Under the pieces are notes generated by a model. The model saw only the letters and a program-made list of their open reading frames with translations, ran no database searches and had not been told where the DNA came from. The translations under genes and the position numbers were made by a program. From Rhodosporidiobolus odoratus (lineage: Eukaryota; Basidiomycota; Microbotryomycetes; Sporidiobolales; Sporidiobolaceae), in assembly GCA_034387635.1 (NCBI GenBank), contig JAOANU010000013.1:186001-250000 (forward strand): a stretch of DNA of 64,000 nt. Reading direction: 5' to 3'. Positions 12,001-24,276 of this stretch are shown piece after piece. Within the stretch, counting starts at the first letter, position 1. Each line of letters begins with the position of its first letter.

Positions 12001-13706
12001 GTTCGAGAGTTTGTTTTGGAAGGCGCGGCCAAAGACGGCGATTTGACCGTCATGTCGAGAAGGGGGAGAGGAAGGCGCGCAGTCCTCAGCGGTGGGAAGA
12101 GTGGAGGGAAGAGCCTCAAGGGCGTCATAGTAGAGGTGTTGATGGAGGGGGGAGAATTTGCCTGAGCAAGCTTTGAGAACCTCCTGCGCTACGAAACCTC
12201 CAATGACGGCGTTGACAGGCGCGAGGTCACCGGAGGCTTGAAAGGCGAGTTCGGTGAGGACCTTCTCGTCGAGGTCGCCTTCGAATTTGGCGGCAGCGGC
12301 GAGGTCCTTGGCAAGAGCGACAAAGGTGGCAGCATCAGCGGCGTTGCGAGGTGCGGGCAGGCGAGAGTGGGCGGAGAAATAAGAGGAGAGGGCTTGGAAA
12401 CCAATGTGCAGGGTGGGGGGGCGGTCGAATTTGGCAAAGTCGGTCATGAGGAACTCCGGAGCGGTGATGGATTCACGGAGGGGTTTCTGTAAGGACGGAA
12501 GCGTGAGCGGGTTCGATTGAGGTGGCCGTCGATAGGGTTCAATCCAGAGAGGGATTAAGCGCGTGGAAGCGAGACGCACGAAATCGTAGAGCTTCGGCAT
12601 CTTGACCTGGTGGAACCATCCTCCCTTCTTGTACTGACCAAGTCCACGCGTGTCGCCAACTTTGAAGGTGTAAGGACCTAGTCCCCGCGTAGGAAGAAAA
12701 GGCACACGGGTGCCGTCGAGCAAGGTCAGCTCGGCTTCACGCCGCGCATGGCCTTGTTTATGCGAGGCGCACAAGGGTAGCAGCAGGACGCACCAGTGAC
12801 CGTGATTTTCCTCGCCCCGTCCACACCTTCAGAGTTGATGTTCATCCCCTCGACCTCACTGAACCTCACAAAGTCACCATCTTCTAACCCATGCCTGGTC
12901 TCATCCAAGCAGGTAACAATCGCATCCTCGCTCTCCTCGATTTCAACCACCATGCCCGACAGCGGTTGCTCTCCCGTCTGATCCACGACCGGGAACCCCT
13001 TTCCAAAGTCGCAGAACGCGGATCCAAACAACCCAGCCGTGTTGGCAGCAATAAACTTGATCCCGTTCGCATGGGTGAAGTCGTTTAGTTCGAGTTGCTG
13101 AGCCGAGGAAGCGTTGACGAGGACGACGACCTGGAATCGCTTGGCGGCATCGAGGGTGAACTCTTCGAGCACGCTGACGGGGACGTAGGCATTGAGTTCG
13201 GCCAGCCTTGGTCGAGTGCACTCGTCCCTCCTCTGCCCTACGTCGGATTCGCGAAGGAAGAACTGGGTGCCTAGGTCGGGGAGGGAGACGGGGGTTGGGT
13301 CGGAAAGGGTGACGGATTTGACACCAGCGAGGCAAACATTCTTTGCGATTTCGACGCCGAGACCAGAAAGACCGACGACAAGAACGTCGGAGGCGGCCAT
13401 TCGCTTCATGGCTGTGTATCATTGAGGCCTGGTCAGCAAGAGGAGGGACCGGAGGAGGCAGTGGGGACTCGCCTTCATGGCCCAGCACGTAGCTGCGCGA
13501 CGCGGGGCAGGTTGTCAGCAATATACTGGAGCAGCAACGGTGTCCGGGCAGACCCGACTGGCACTAGCAGAGTGAACTGCCAGCAGGACGTCGGCAGCAT
13601 CACCGGCTGGTGGACACTCGAGCAAGAGGTATAGGAAGGGTACTCACAGCTGCCTAGAGTACAGGGATTCATCTGGAGCGTATTCCGTGTCCATGGCGGT
13701 TGTCAT
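9096..13706 (-). CDS. UBA1: Ubiquitin-activating enzyme E1
   Basis: Adenylates ubiquitin and passes it by thioester to E2 enzymes; nuclear and cytosolic. Start [20 protein letters not shown] at 13706 matches the usual E1 N-terminus. The first Rossmann ATP site is [14 protein letters not shown], the second [14 protein letters not shown]. The catalytic cysteine lies in [16 protein letters not shown]. The ubiquitin-fold domain ends EDEEGEDVE spliced to [10 protein letters not shown] and stop at 9096-9098. Exon 1 is 13648-13706, exon 2 is a 20-base microexon 13473-13492, and exon 3 starts at 13411. The intron between exons 2 and 3 uses a GC donor, and only this splice gives the conserved [16 protein letters not shown]. 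The gene has about nine further introns. All hallmark residues I could check are present, so it should be active. Confidence 0.95.
13412..13472 (-). other. GC-AG intron 2 of UBA1 next to a 20-base microexon
   Basis: Read on the minus strand it begins GCGAGT and ends ACACAG (61 bases). Splicing it joins GHE to AMKRMAAS in frame, the conserved E1 sequence; no nearby GT donor gives that frame. Confidence 0.85.
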
Positions 13707-14280
13707 TGTGTGTGTTGAGACTGAGTCGCTGATGGAAGCGAGACGAAGGTGGCCAAAACAGCGACAACGCAAGGGATGGAAGACAGAGAGCGTCAATATT
13801 CAGCTTCTGTGATCCTTCTGACTAGAGGAGTGGACATACTGGTTTGACACGCGAGTGTCTAGTTGATGGGGAGAAAGCGTAACGAGGTGGAGCCGCTAGC
13901 CGATGACCGCGAACAGCAGACAACTAAATCTCCCAACAAACACGTCAGGAGCTGGGCTACGCAGCAGTAGCCTTACTGAAGCACGTCAAGGACGCCCAAC
14001 CCAACGGAACCAATCATCAGAAAAATAACTCACCTTTTCCTCCAATTTTCCTCCTCTCGCAGGAAAGCAGTCCAAACCTGAATTCGCGTCCTCTCGCTCC
14101 AGCAGGCTCACAGATGCACATCCTCGATAACAAAGGCACACAAACACATCCGGGCACTCATCAACGACAAAGGAATGTGGTGGAGGTGATAGGAGACATC
14201 AACACAACAAGAAAGAAAAACCGCCTCTTCGAGAAGTAATAGAACGAACGTGGTTGTGGCTTGACCCCCACTTGCCGCCC
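13707..14280. other. Intergenic region upstream of UBA1
   Basis: Holds the presumed UBA1 promoter and the 3' flank of the next minus-strand gene. No gene is supported. Confidence 0.5.
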
Positions 14281-17202
14281 TCAAGCCCTTCCAAACACTC
14301 TCCCCCTCTCCACCTCTTTCATCCCATATCCCTTCAAAACCGCTTCTTCCCCAAAATCCTCGTCCTGATCAGTCCTCACCTTCTTCTTCTTCTTCTCGTT
14401 CCCTCCCTTCTCCTTCTCCTGGTCGTCCGAGTTGATGGAAGTAGGCGTCGTGCGCTTCATCCCACCTTTCAGCACGACTCCACTTGCGTCCCCCGGCATC
14501 GGAACAAGAACGACCTGATCCTCCTCCTCCTCCACCTTCTTTCCCCTCTCCCTCTCCCGCTCCCTCTCCCCTCCGCTCCTCTCCGTCTCAGCTCGACCCC
14601 TCGTACCACTCAACTGCATCTTCCTCCTAGCGCTAGCAGGCGTTCCCCTGCCCTTTCCAGATTTCAACCCAGGCAACGGCGATCCATCTCCACTTCTCTT
14701 CCTCGCTTCGTCCAGTCTAGCACTCGCATTCGCTCCAGTACTGCTAGCAGTTTGTTCGCTGATCTGAGCGGTAGGAGCCGTGGAAGAAGAGGCGGTGGGA
14801 CGAGGAGTGGGAGGGGGAGGAGTTTCCGGCGGTGCCGAAGGTAAATTAAGGTGGGAAAGGGAGTCAATCGAATCGTTCGAAGTTGAAGTGGTGAGCGGGA
14901 TCGAGGTGGTAGAGGTAGAGGTAAAGACAGAGGCAGAGGCGGTTATCGGTGCAGGCAGCGCAGCAGCCGGTGTGTCAGTCGAGAGAGCTTGACCAAAGAC
15001 GGTCGTTTCCGTTGGGATCGACGAGGAGGCGTGGAGGGAAGAAGTTCGAGGCGGGGGATGGGGCGGCGCTGTTACGGAAACAGAAGATGAGGGATCGGCG
15101 AGAGAGGGAACAAAGACCGGTTGAGGCGGTAAAGGCGGCGTGTGCGACCGAGCAGAAAGTGAAGAAAGCCCCACGGGCTGAGACTGCGACTGGGAAAGCG
15201 AAAGGGAGAGACCAGCAGAGGTCAAATTAGTAGAGCGACGAGGTGAAGTCCATTCCGGCTTGGTCTCCCGCAGGTTGATTGTTGAGCGAGAGGAGGGGAA
15301 CCGAGGTGTCGAGGGTGAAGCAGTCCCTGCAAATTTGCGAGCAAAGGCTCTCTCTGCAAAGAAACGATGATACCGCAACAGTGTCAGCACTTCCATACCG
15401 AGATCCCTCGAGCCGGGACATAAAAAACGCACGCAAGACGCCCTCCAATTCTCCTCCCCCTCCCCCTCCCACCTCGTTCCTCTTCCTCTCCCTCCCAATC
15501 TCTGGCAACCCAACCTTCCTCAACCTCCCCCTCCCCCCACCCAACTCCTTAAAAAAAGCTCCCATATCCACCCCCTCCCCACCTGGTCCTCCCAAAGTCG
15601 ACGCTCTCCGTCTGAGTTTCGATGCGTTCGACGAGGAGGCACGAGGAGGAGTAGCTTTTAGGGAGGCGCGGATGGATTGCAGGAGGGGGTGGGGGCGGCC
15701 GATTGGGGGTGGAGGGGGCGCAGGTGGAGGCGGAGGGTGTGAGGAGGAGGGGCGGGTTTGTCGCGGGGATTTGGGAGGAAGTGTAGCTGCTGGTCGGGGA
15801 GGTTTCGATAGCTGTTGCGCGCAATGTCAGTTTCAGCTTGCACGCCGAGCATGGTTGCGAAAGAGCATGCAAAGTGAGGACGAGTGAACGTACCTCGCCT
15901 TTCAACCGCCCAACCTCTTCTTCCAACTCCCTGATCCTCTTTTCCCGTCTCTCCCTCTTCTCCTGCTCAACCCGTTCCTTCGTCCTCTTCTCCTCTTCCC
16001 TCTTTTCCCGTTCCTCCTCCCTCGCCTGTCTCCAAACCTCCGCTACCGCCGAGTCAAGATTAGAATCCCCGAACAGCAGAGACGAAACGGGCGGCGATCG
16101 AGTTCGTCTCTTGTGGGCAGAGGCAGGCGAGGTCGAAGCGTGCGAAGTGGAGCGTGCGAGTGTATGAGGACTGCGTCCGTAAGATGAGGCTTCTTGAGTC
16201 GGGGCGAGCGAAGCAAGGTTGGGTAAGGAGGACGACCCCGGCATGGGAGCAAAATGAACATGTCTTGCTGCAGGCAAAGGCACGCCGACGCCCCGGCTGG
16301 CTGAGCCCCCATGCGAGAGGGATTGCGTCCGACCATGGCCGGCTTCCTTCCTCTCTCCTTCGTTCCCTCCTTTTCCTACCTTAGCATATGGACGACCCGA
16401 AAGTGCAGGTGTCGACGACGCAGCTGTGCCCTTCGGGGCACCATCTAGCGAAAGTTTCCTCCGTCCCGACAAACTGCGGAGACCAGCTTGATTGGGCGAA
16501 GTGAGATGTCTCACGGTTGCGGTTGACGAAGCTGATTTGCAGGAGGAAGAGGAAGGCAGAGGCGGCAAGATATCTTCCCCGTCTTCGATACCTCGCATGA
16601 GGACGTCGTCGTAAGTCGCCGAGTGACCGCGACGCAAGGCGTAAGGGCGCAAGTCTCGTCGCCGCTTTTGGCGAGTCATCTCGGGAGACAGGGAGGAAGA
16701 GCGGCGGGATTGAGCGGGGGAGGATGAGGGGTCCAAGGGATGGAGAGGGGAAGTCTGTGAGATGGGTGGTATCGGGGAAGGGACTGCGAACAAAAATCAA
16801 CTTCAGCGCGAAGGCGACAAGAGACAGAGGAAATGTAGGAAAGACCGTACCGCTGTCGAACAGAACTTCCCCATCTGGCGCCCCTCGCCCAGTCCGCCTA
16901 CGCTTCCTCTCCCGACCTCCGTGCTCTTCGTCCCGCTCATGGCCCGGGGCGTTTGCCCCATTCTGAGTGCCGACGCCTCTCCAAAATCCCCCCACTTCAT
17001 TCCCCACCGCTCTGGTCAAGCCCGTCCAGACTCCCGCTAGGCTGGTAAAGGTGAAGTGTCCCAGTAGTCCTCCTCCCAATGACGCTGTGTGTACTGCCTG
17101 TGGTGGGTTCGGCGGCGAAGAGGCGGCAGCGATGGAAGCGAGTGAGTGGGAGGAAGTCGTAGGCGGGACGGCGTAGGAGCGGTCTGACTGGCCAGACGGC
17201 AT
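14281..17202 (-). CDS. Large low-complexity protein with a charged coiled-coil, function unknown
   Basis: Start ATG at 17200-17202 (MPSGQSDRSYAVPPTTSSHS). Four exons fit one frame. Exon 1 is Ser/Ala/Pro-rich and ends ...GAPDGEVLFDS. Exon 2 runs about 16786-15893 with MTRQKRRRDLRPYALRRGHSA, Ser/Pro repeats and a Glu/Lys/Arg coiled-coil ending REKRIRELEEEVGRLKGE. Exon 3 (about 15812-15432) has a proline run and the short ordered-looking piece DMGAFFKELGGGRGRLRKVG. Exon 4 (15352-14281) is Ser/Thr/Pro-rich with ERERERERGKKVEEEEDQ and a basic EKKKKKVRTDQ near the end, a possible nuclear localisation signal. About 980 residues. The pattern fits a phosphorylated cytoskeletal or spindle-pole scaffold, but that is a guess; I recognise no domain. 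Confidence 0.7.
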
Positions 17203-17704
17203 CAAGCAGTACGTCTGATAGTCTTACAGTGACGAACTACTGAGCGAGACAAGAACGACGGGTGCGAGAAGGGAAACCCACAGAAGAACAATCGCCAAAC
17301 ACAGCGATGTCAACATTTCAATACGGAGGGCTTAACAAAGACCAGTAGCACCTAAGGGCGATGCAAGGACGCGGCTCACGGTATGCTAGCTGCCCCCAAA
17401 GTGTGAGACCGCCACGAAAGGAAGAAAAGCTGTTCCCGCAACACGGGCTTTTCTTCTCACCCAATCCATCGTCAGAGACGCGTTCTGAGCCTCCTCCAAC
17501 GCGCAGACATAGTACCAGTACCACCTCCCCCGTTCACACACGGAAAGACGCGGTTCTCGTCAGTCCAGCGAGCCTCGGCGCTGTAGAAACCGATGAATGC
17601 GAATTCCAACGCTCTTACATCCTACTTAGTGTCCATGCCACGCGCTCCGCAACTCTGCAACAATTGTCTATACGTAATGACGAGGGAATGACAACATAAA
17701 GCAA
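17203..17704. other. Intergenic region
   Basis: Lies between two minus-strand genes (start at 17202, stop at 17705). No gene or repeat is supported. Confidence 0.55.
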
Positions 17705-19309
17705 TCACCAACTCCTCCCTTCTTCCTCCTCCCATTCCCTCTGGTCCTTCCTCAATTTCTTGGCCGCGGTCGCAAAGCTTCTGTGTAATAGAGTAAGGAG
17801 AACAGGCTGGATAGACGGAAGGATGAGAGCTGAAAAGATGAGTTTAGTCCTGCGCACGCGTATATAACAGAAAAGGTCAGGATTGGGAAGGTTGCGCTGT
17901 GGACGAAGCTGGAGTGTGGCGTAACGTACGGAACACCTTCGACTTCATGCACTGCGACCATCACTTCCTTCGTCTTCTCGTTGACAAGCTGCGTGAATCA
18001 CGAAAAGAGATCAAAACACGGCATATTCGAGAGGGCAGGGACGACCGAAACTTACCTTGATAACCGCCTCCCCCTCAAAAGCTCCCTTCCTCTCCACCCT
18101 CGTCCACCTCAACTTCTCCCCTCCCAGTCCTTTCCAAACCCCCTCCTTATCACTATTCCCAAACCAACTCTTCTTCATAAACCTCTTCCAAGCAACCTTC
18201 TTCCCCCCTCTCAGATACAACACCTCCTCCGTCACCAACCCCATTTTCTGCGGTTCGACACTCTCCCCTGCCAAGTGTGCTCGTCGAATCGAGTTCTCCG
18301 AAGGGTACTGAAGCAACAAATGCTCAATCGTACCCGATTCTCCCTCGGTCTCCACACTCTCCATCCCATCATGCCAAAGCGGCCAGACCAATCCATCCGC
18401 ACCCTTGACCTCTCTCGAATTGAGCAGTCTCCCATCCGTTGAGCGAGTGAATTCTCGAGAGATGTAGAGGGTTTGACCCGTTTGGGCGTCTTTGTAGAGC
18501 GATTCTTTGGAGTGTTCTGGGGAGGGGGTGCAGGTTAGGAGGAGGGAGGGAGAGACGACTGTGGTGGAAAAGGACCAGTCGCCTTGACCGGCTTGAGGGA
18601 GGGAGGCAGAAGATGAAGAGGACTTGGGAAGCGGCGGAGGAGGGACGAAAGACGAGGGGGCGAGTCCGAGAGAGACGGTCGAGGCATTCAGGTTGGATTG
18701 GGAATGGTATCCTGGGGAGGTCGGGGGACTGGTAAAGGCAGACGAAGCGGCGGTCGAAGATGCAGGGTAAGAAATGGAAGAGAAGGACGAGCTGCCGGGG
18801 GAGGCGACGGCTTCTTGTGGTCGGTATGCGTCGGCGGATGAGTCGGACTGATGATGAAGGTGGTAAGAAGCGCTCGAGGTGGTGGAGCTGCGCAGAGGAG
18901 GGGGACGATGAGGTTGATAATGCGTCGAGGAATGGGCAGGGGAGGGAGACGAGATTGAGTGTGCTCGAGGGGGCGGTTGGCGCGTCGAAAAGCGATGTGC
19001 CGGTTGTTTCTGCTGACCGTGGAAAGAAGGACGCGTCCTCAAATCGCGTTGAGAAGGTGGAACACACGGTCTTTGATGTTGTTGATCCGAGGGGTGAGCC
19101 GAGTGATTCGACGGCGGCAGCGCGGCACGGGGGTCGAAGTAGCTCGCAGGGGGGTGATAGACTTCTGTTGAGAGTGTCTCGCACGCGTACGGAGACTCGT
19201 CTGGCTGGAATGTAGGAGAATCCGTCGACCAGCTGAGAGCGGGGGAAGAGGCGGCACTGCTTGAGGTGTGGGCAGATCCGCCGGGTGAAGGGGCCATGTA
19301 TCGCATCAT
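17705..19309 (-). CDS. Basidiomycete Ser/Pro-rich protein with C-terminal ordered domain, function unknown
   Basis: Start taken at ATG 19307-19309 (MMRYMAPSPGGSAHTSS); a non-coding or coding upstream exon is possible because an acceptor-like CTCAG sits just before it. Residues about 1-240 are Ser/Pro/His-rich and likely disordered. The ordered part begins near GQGDWSFSTTVVSPSLLLTC and has alternating hydrophobic strands (LYISREFTRSTDGRLLNSRE, EEVLYLRGGKKVAWKRFMKK, RWTRVERKGAFEGEAVIK). After an intron, LVNEKTKEVMVAVHEVEG follows, then a last exon with LILPSIQPVLLTLLHRSF and a Lys/Glu tail ending EWEEEEGRSW, stop 17705. The exact donor before the last exon is ambiguous (two phases). The fold suggests a beta-rich tubby- or DUF6593-like module; this is inference. 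Confidence 0.65.
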
Positions 19310-19788
19310 GGCCAGCTGAGCGGCTAAAGGTGAATCACAAAGTAAATGAGGTAAGGAGGTAAAGAAGGAAAAAGAAGAAGAAGATTCGAGGAGGAGAACG
19401 CGTCTGCGGAGTGAAACCGGAAAATCCGCGCTGGCTGTCGCGGTACACGGACAGCGACATATGCGCTCCGGCAACGGAAACGCTGTAACAGCCGGTCTAG
19501 AAATAGAACATAGACTGCGCTGCGAAAAGAGCAGGTACAGAGAGTGAACTTGACCCGTTCAGATAGAGGTGCAACGTGAGGGTCTAGCGTCTGACGTCTG
19601 ATGCGCATCTGCATCGGAGGGTTCACTCGCCCTCCCAAAGAAGGGGAGGAAAACCCCGAAGCAAACGCGGGAACAGCAAACTGAGAAGGTCCGCTCGTGG
19701 AGGAAACGAAAACGGCACATTCCCTTATTCTACATCCCCTCATCAATACGGATCCGAAGGTCTCCAATACTCACACGTAACCACCATA

Positions 19789-21805
19789 CTAGGCGGTCGA
19801 GTCGCCCCGTTCCCACCTACACCACCGCTGCCTGTTCCTCCTCCGTCCGCGTTCGAGCCACTGACACTGCTCTTCCGGCCGCGCGCACGTTGTAGTTGAG
19901 ATGAGCCATGGAGATGGTGGATCAAGACGGAATACATCCAGCAGGGTGAGGGTTAGGACTGCTTCGGTTACTGTGGGTGCAAAGAATTAGCGAGTGTGAG
20001 GTAGGAGGTCGAGTTGGTACTTGACGCGCTTGGCCAGTGGCCCTTGTAGATCGCTTCGTCTCCCGCCCAGACTACGATCAAGATGGCGTTGATCACGAAG
20101 AGCGTCCAAATGATAGTAACGGTCGATGTAATATGCACGGGACGGCAAGAGCATGGTCAGTATACGGCAAACGCGGAACTCACCGAGGAGTGGGAGGAAG
20201 GGATCAACGCACGTTGAAAAGATCCATTTTCGCCTTCTGCAACGCCATAACTTTCCTCGCCTGCGTTTGGGTCGGACTTGCCTCCCCTCTACCATTCTCC
20301 CGCCTTGCCAAAACCCTAACCTCTTCCTTAGTCAACGAAGCCTTCCTCTTCTCCTTCTCTGGTTCTCGCTCCTTTCCCTCCTCTCTTTCCCTTTCCCTCG
20401 TCCCCTTGGTATCCAGCGAAGAATCGACAAACTGCACGCCGTTTTCTGACGTCTTCGACTTTGTTAAAGCGGCCTTGTGAGGCGAGTCCAAGTCTTGAAG
20501 AGGGATATTGACGTTACGGGGGGGAAAGGGTAGCGGAGCGCGCATCTACGAGAGCGAGGACCTTGACGCTTTCCGAGATTTGGTTATGCAGTCGACGAGC
20601 AAGGGCGAGACCGCCCAGGTTGACGAGGAGACAGGCGGCGGATAAGAGGGTGATAGTGGCGTATTGACTGATGGCAGTTCTGCAGAAACCGACCGGCCCG
20701 TCAGCTAGAGTCGGGAATAACAGGGGGCTAACAAGCTGGAGAAACGGACCCTCGAAATGATGTGCTAGCCTCGGTGAAGGCGTTCAGCGGGGCTTGCAGC
20801 GGAAGATAGTCTTGGAGTGTAGAGTCCGGTCCGCCAGAGACGATTGCAGATTGACGAGCGCAGCTCACAAGGTGACGAATTGGTTATAGACTCCGATGCC
20901 GGTCACAGAACTAGCGACGGCGAGCGACTGGAAGATAGGTTCATCAGCAAGGTCGCGGAGTCAAGCGACATGCTATCAGAGAGAAGAGCGCACGAGGTCA
21001 ATGGCGAAGAGTACGAGTCCTCCTCCGACGAGTAACGAGTTGGCCAACCAAGCCGGCAGGAACCTCGCCTCATCCGATTCGGCGGCGATTAAGAAAGCCT
21101 GAAGACCGAACAACATTTTGGCCAGAAGTCAGCACAGCCGAAAGCTAGGGGCCGTCGAGGCAGAACAGGCTGCGACGCACCGAAAGCCCACTCCGACTGA
21201 TCAGCCATCCCGGAACAAATAATTTCGGCGCGTTGAGGGATCGAGCGATAAGCCAGGCCCGCTGACAGTCGTGATGCTGATAGACCCGGTGGAAAAGTAC
21301 TAGCAACAGATCTCGAAGAACCCGTATACAATGACCCAGATTACCCAGGTAGGGCGGGGACTGGAGCGTAGTGGTAGGTGATCAGGAGGACCAGAGAAAG
21401 AGTGGAAATTGGCGAACGGAAGCAGGAAGGACAGGAAGGAAGCGCACTTGAGAACGAGAAACCTCCCACCCTCGCCAACCACAAGCTCTTCCATCGAGGT
21501 CGTTTCCGACTATTCCTTACATGCAGCGCCGAGTACCCGCTTCCCAGAAGGATGTACCTATGCGTGCCGTCCGTCAATCGTGTTCAAATCGAAAGGAGGG
21601 AGAAGAAAAGAAAAGATAGCAAGTGCGGACGCGAGCCGAGGACTTACAGGACTGTCAAACCTACTAACACTCCCCATCGTACAGTCAAACCAGGCGTAGG
21701 CGTAGGATAGCACACTGAGTCGAGCCTGCTCAGGAGGTTCTCCATATCCCACGGGACGGTCAGATCCTCCACCTCGATATATTCCGCTGCAGGTGTCGAC
21801 ACCAT
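19789..21805 (-). CDS. Multi-pass membrane protein, function unknown
   Basis: Start ATG at 21803-21805 (MVSTPAAEYIEVEDL). Hydrophobic exons follow: LTVRWGVLVGLTVLYILLGS, WVIWVIVYGFFEI, IICSGMADQSEWAF, then about 21100-20975 with LANSLLVGGGLVLFAIDLV. Next come a short exon (SLAVASSVTGIGVYNQFVT), an exon with ATITLLSAACLLVNLGGLAL followed by a Lys/Glu-rich cytosolic loop to about 20212, an exon VTIIWTLFVINAILIVVWAG, and a last exon VTEAVLTLTLL. That gives roughly six or seven membrane segments. The 3' end is uncertain: this frame stops at 19789, but a splice near 19770 could extend it to about 19540. I do not recognise the family. The layout resembles fungal seven-helix or MARVEL-like proteins without a diagnostic motif. 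Confidence 0.5.
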
Positions 21806-22409
21806 CGCCGGCTGTCCGCAATTGCTTGCGCAAGCGCTGCACTGCCCGAATCTGTCGAAATGGTCCAAGTGGGAGGCTGGCTATGACGGACGCAGCAAAG
21901 CCGAAAAGTCCAGATAACGGGGCGGGGTCGGGAAGTCAGGCGGGACGCTCTCAAGCTGCAGGCGGAGCGTAAATAAGATGGTGAGCAGAGGCGAGGGATG
22001 CGAACAGGCATGTGTGAGGAACAGCAAGTCTTCGATAGCAGCAGGTCATTGCAAGGTGCACCCTGCGGGCCTGCGGGAGAGATCTTGGAGAGCAATAGAT
22101 GATCAAGCGCAGGTGGACGAGAGAGGCAAGTCCGGAAGAGAGCGGACAAGAGCGGAGGCTCGTGTGGAGAAATCCCGCCGGAGCTCCTCCTTCTGCTCGT
22201 GCACGTTTGATCAACATCGCGCTTTCTCTTCTCGAGACATGCTGCACACGAAGTAATTGCAAGGGGCGGATCCAGATCCGGCAATACGATCAAGAGCAAA
22301 TGGAATAGAGGAAGAAAACTGCGACGGTGCATGCGGAGAAAGCGAAAACAAGGGGTACAGAGGGCGAGGTATCGAAATGAGTGAACACAGGTGCGACGCT
22401 TACTTCTCG
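21806..22409. other. Intergenic region
   Basis: Lies between the GH16 stop and the start of the multi-pass membrane gene. Open frames here show no family resemblance. Presumed promoter of the membrane gene. Confidence 0.5.
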
Positions 22410-24276
22410 TAGAAACGGAAGTAGCCAAGTCTGTAGGGTCGTTGAGAAGGCAGAAGGAACAAAGAGGAGAAAGGAAAAAGTCAGTGCAGCCCGTGCCAGT
22501 ATGGAAGAAAAGCAAACAGCGTACTTCCAGTAGGCATGCTTGAACGTCCAGGCCTCGCTCAAGACTGAGAGAGAAAGGGAAGGCAAAGAGTGAGTAAAAG
22601 TAGCATCGAAGAGGAAAAATCGACGGAGATAGACTGACCGTAGTCCTCGCACGTAGCGTAGCCTGTGTCGCCCTGGCACGATCCATCCTGACCGGCGTAC
22701 GAGTTATCGGAAGACCAGACGGTACCGCTAGGCCAGGTACCGCACAGTTGACTGCAGGAAGAAGTTGGATCAGCAACTTCCTCAGTCGACGACCACGAAA
22801 AAGCTAAAGCTGCCGGACGTACGTGTTGATGATCCAGGATTGCGGACCAAAGTACGTCGAAGGGTCACACGACGACGAGTCGATAAACATGACGGGAGCA
22901 TCCCACGAAGACGGGTTGGGGTTCTTGCTCTCGATGTCACTCGGGATGCTATCACGAGGGAAGTACCAGCCCTTGATGCCGGCTCCAGACCACTCGAGGG
23001 CGTAGACGCCAGCCTTTTTGTAGTTGGCCCCGATGCCGGCGGTGTTGTTGTCTGCAGTACGGAAGCCGCAGCCTTGCGAACTGAAGACATGTCGGTGGGT
23101 TATCAGGCCGGGAGCCAGCAGGTATAGGAAGGACAGTCAAGTTTTTGTCGTCGTGGCCAGGCAGGACGAGGCGGTAATGGAATAAGACGGGATGGAACAA
23201 TCAGAAAATCAGTTTGAGAAGGTTAGTCAGAGGCAGAAGAGCATTGCGACGTACGATGTCGCGTGGGCATCACAGTTGAGACCATCGCTCCCTTTGAGCA
23301 TCTGCTCGCCTGTGTAACCGGTCGACCCCGCCCTATGCACGAGCCGGTGAGCAAAACGTGGGCGAAAGGAAAAGAGAGAAAGACAAACTCGGTCAGCTTC
23401 GTTCCGTAGTGCACTTGCGTGTGCTGCATTCCGGTAAACATGGGGAAGCAGAGCGACTTACCAGCAACCAGTTCCAGTGTGGACGCTCATGGCGTCCATG
23501 CTTTGGTGCGAAACGTACTCGACAAGGTCGATCTCGCCTGCAAGCCGAAGTCGTGCGAAGGTCAGCGCCGAGCCGATAGCGCTGTGAACAGGCAGTCCGA
23601 GACCGAGAAGCGTACCCTTGTTGGGCCAGTCGTCACCGCTGGACCAGATAGCCTGTAGCAGGCAAGGAGAAAGGGAAAAACAGGTCAACTTGGTTCAACC
23701 GGGTAACGGCTTACGAGGCTGAGACTCACTGGCCAAGCACCGCAGACCTGAGGCATACGCTGGACGTCGACGATAACGAGACCTTCTCCGTATCGCTCCT
23801 TGCTGACGAGCTTGACGGCGTCGCTGTTGCGTTGCGGCAGGAGTTCGGCGTCAGTCCTGCGCTCTGATCCCAACACACCATACCACGAAATGACAGAAAG
23901 TTAACGACATCGGCCGTCTCGAGAGGCTGCGCAGGAACAGAGCGGTGAACCGAAAGTCTGCGAAGGACACTACTCACATCGAGTCGCCGTTCGACTGGGG
24001 GTTGACGCGAATGTGAAAGTTGCCATTCTTGACCTCGACCAGGTTCTCCGACTTGGCGGTAGCCTCATCAACGTAGTTGGCGATACCTCCATTGCTGCGA
24101 GAAGTATCAAACTGAAAGCAATCGAGGAAACTGTGGCCCTCGCAGTTCTTGCTGAGGGTGTAACCGCTAGCCCTCTTGACGCCGGAAGAGCGCTTGTGGG
24201 CTCCCGAGGAGGTGTGAGTGGCGGCGAGAGTGAGAGGGGTGAGGGCTAAGGAGGCGAGGAGGGCAGTGCGAACCAT
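22410..24276 (-). CDS. Secreted GH16 endo-1,3(4)-beta-glucanase
   Basis: Cleaves beta-glucan of fungal or other cell walls outside the cell. Start 24276 gives MVRTALLASLALTPLTLA, a clear signal peptide, then a short basic stretch with KR pairs that Kex2-type proteases could cut. The domain begins YTLSKNCEGHSFLDCFQF. The active site is GEIDLVEYV near 23530 (ExDxxE form, two catalytic Glu and the Asp). Downstream are MSVHTGTGCW, SSQGCGFRTADNNT, YALEWSGAGIKGWYFPRD and an end AYWK spliced to LGYFRFYEK and TAA at 22410-22412, which matches the last strand of this GH16 subfamily. About ten introns. The Cys-rich DGSCQGDTGYATCEDY near the end should be disulfide-bonded. No GPI or membrane tail follows, so a soluble secreted enzyme is expected. 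Confidence 0.9.

Noticed and set aside
19324..19767. Minus-strand open frame as an independent gene
   Set aside because: No good start or family likeness; it may at most supply a 3' exon to the multi-pass membrane gene.
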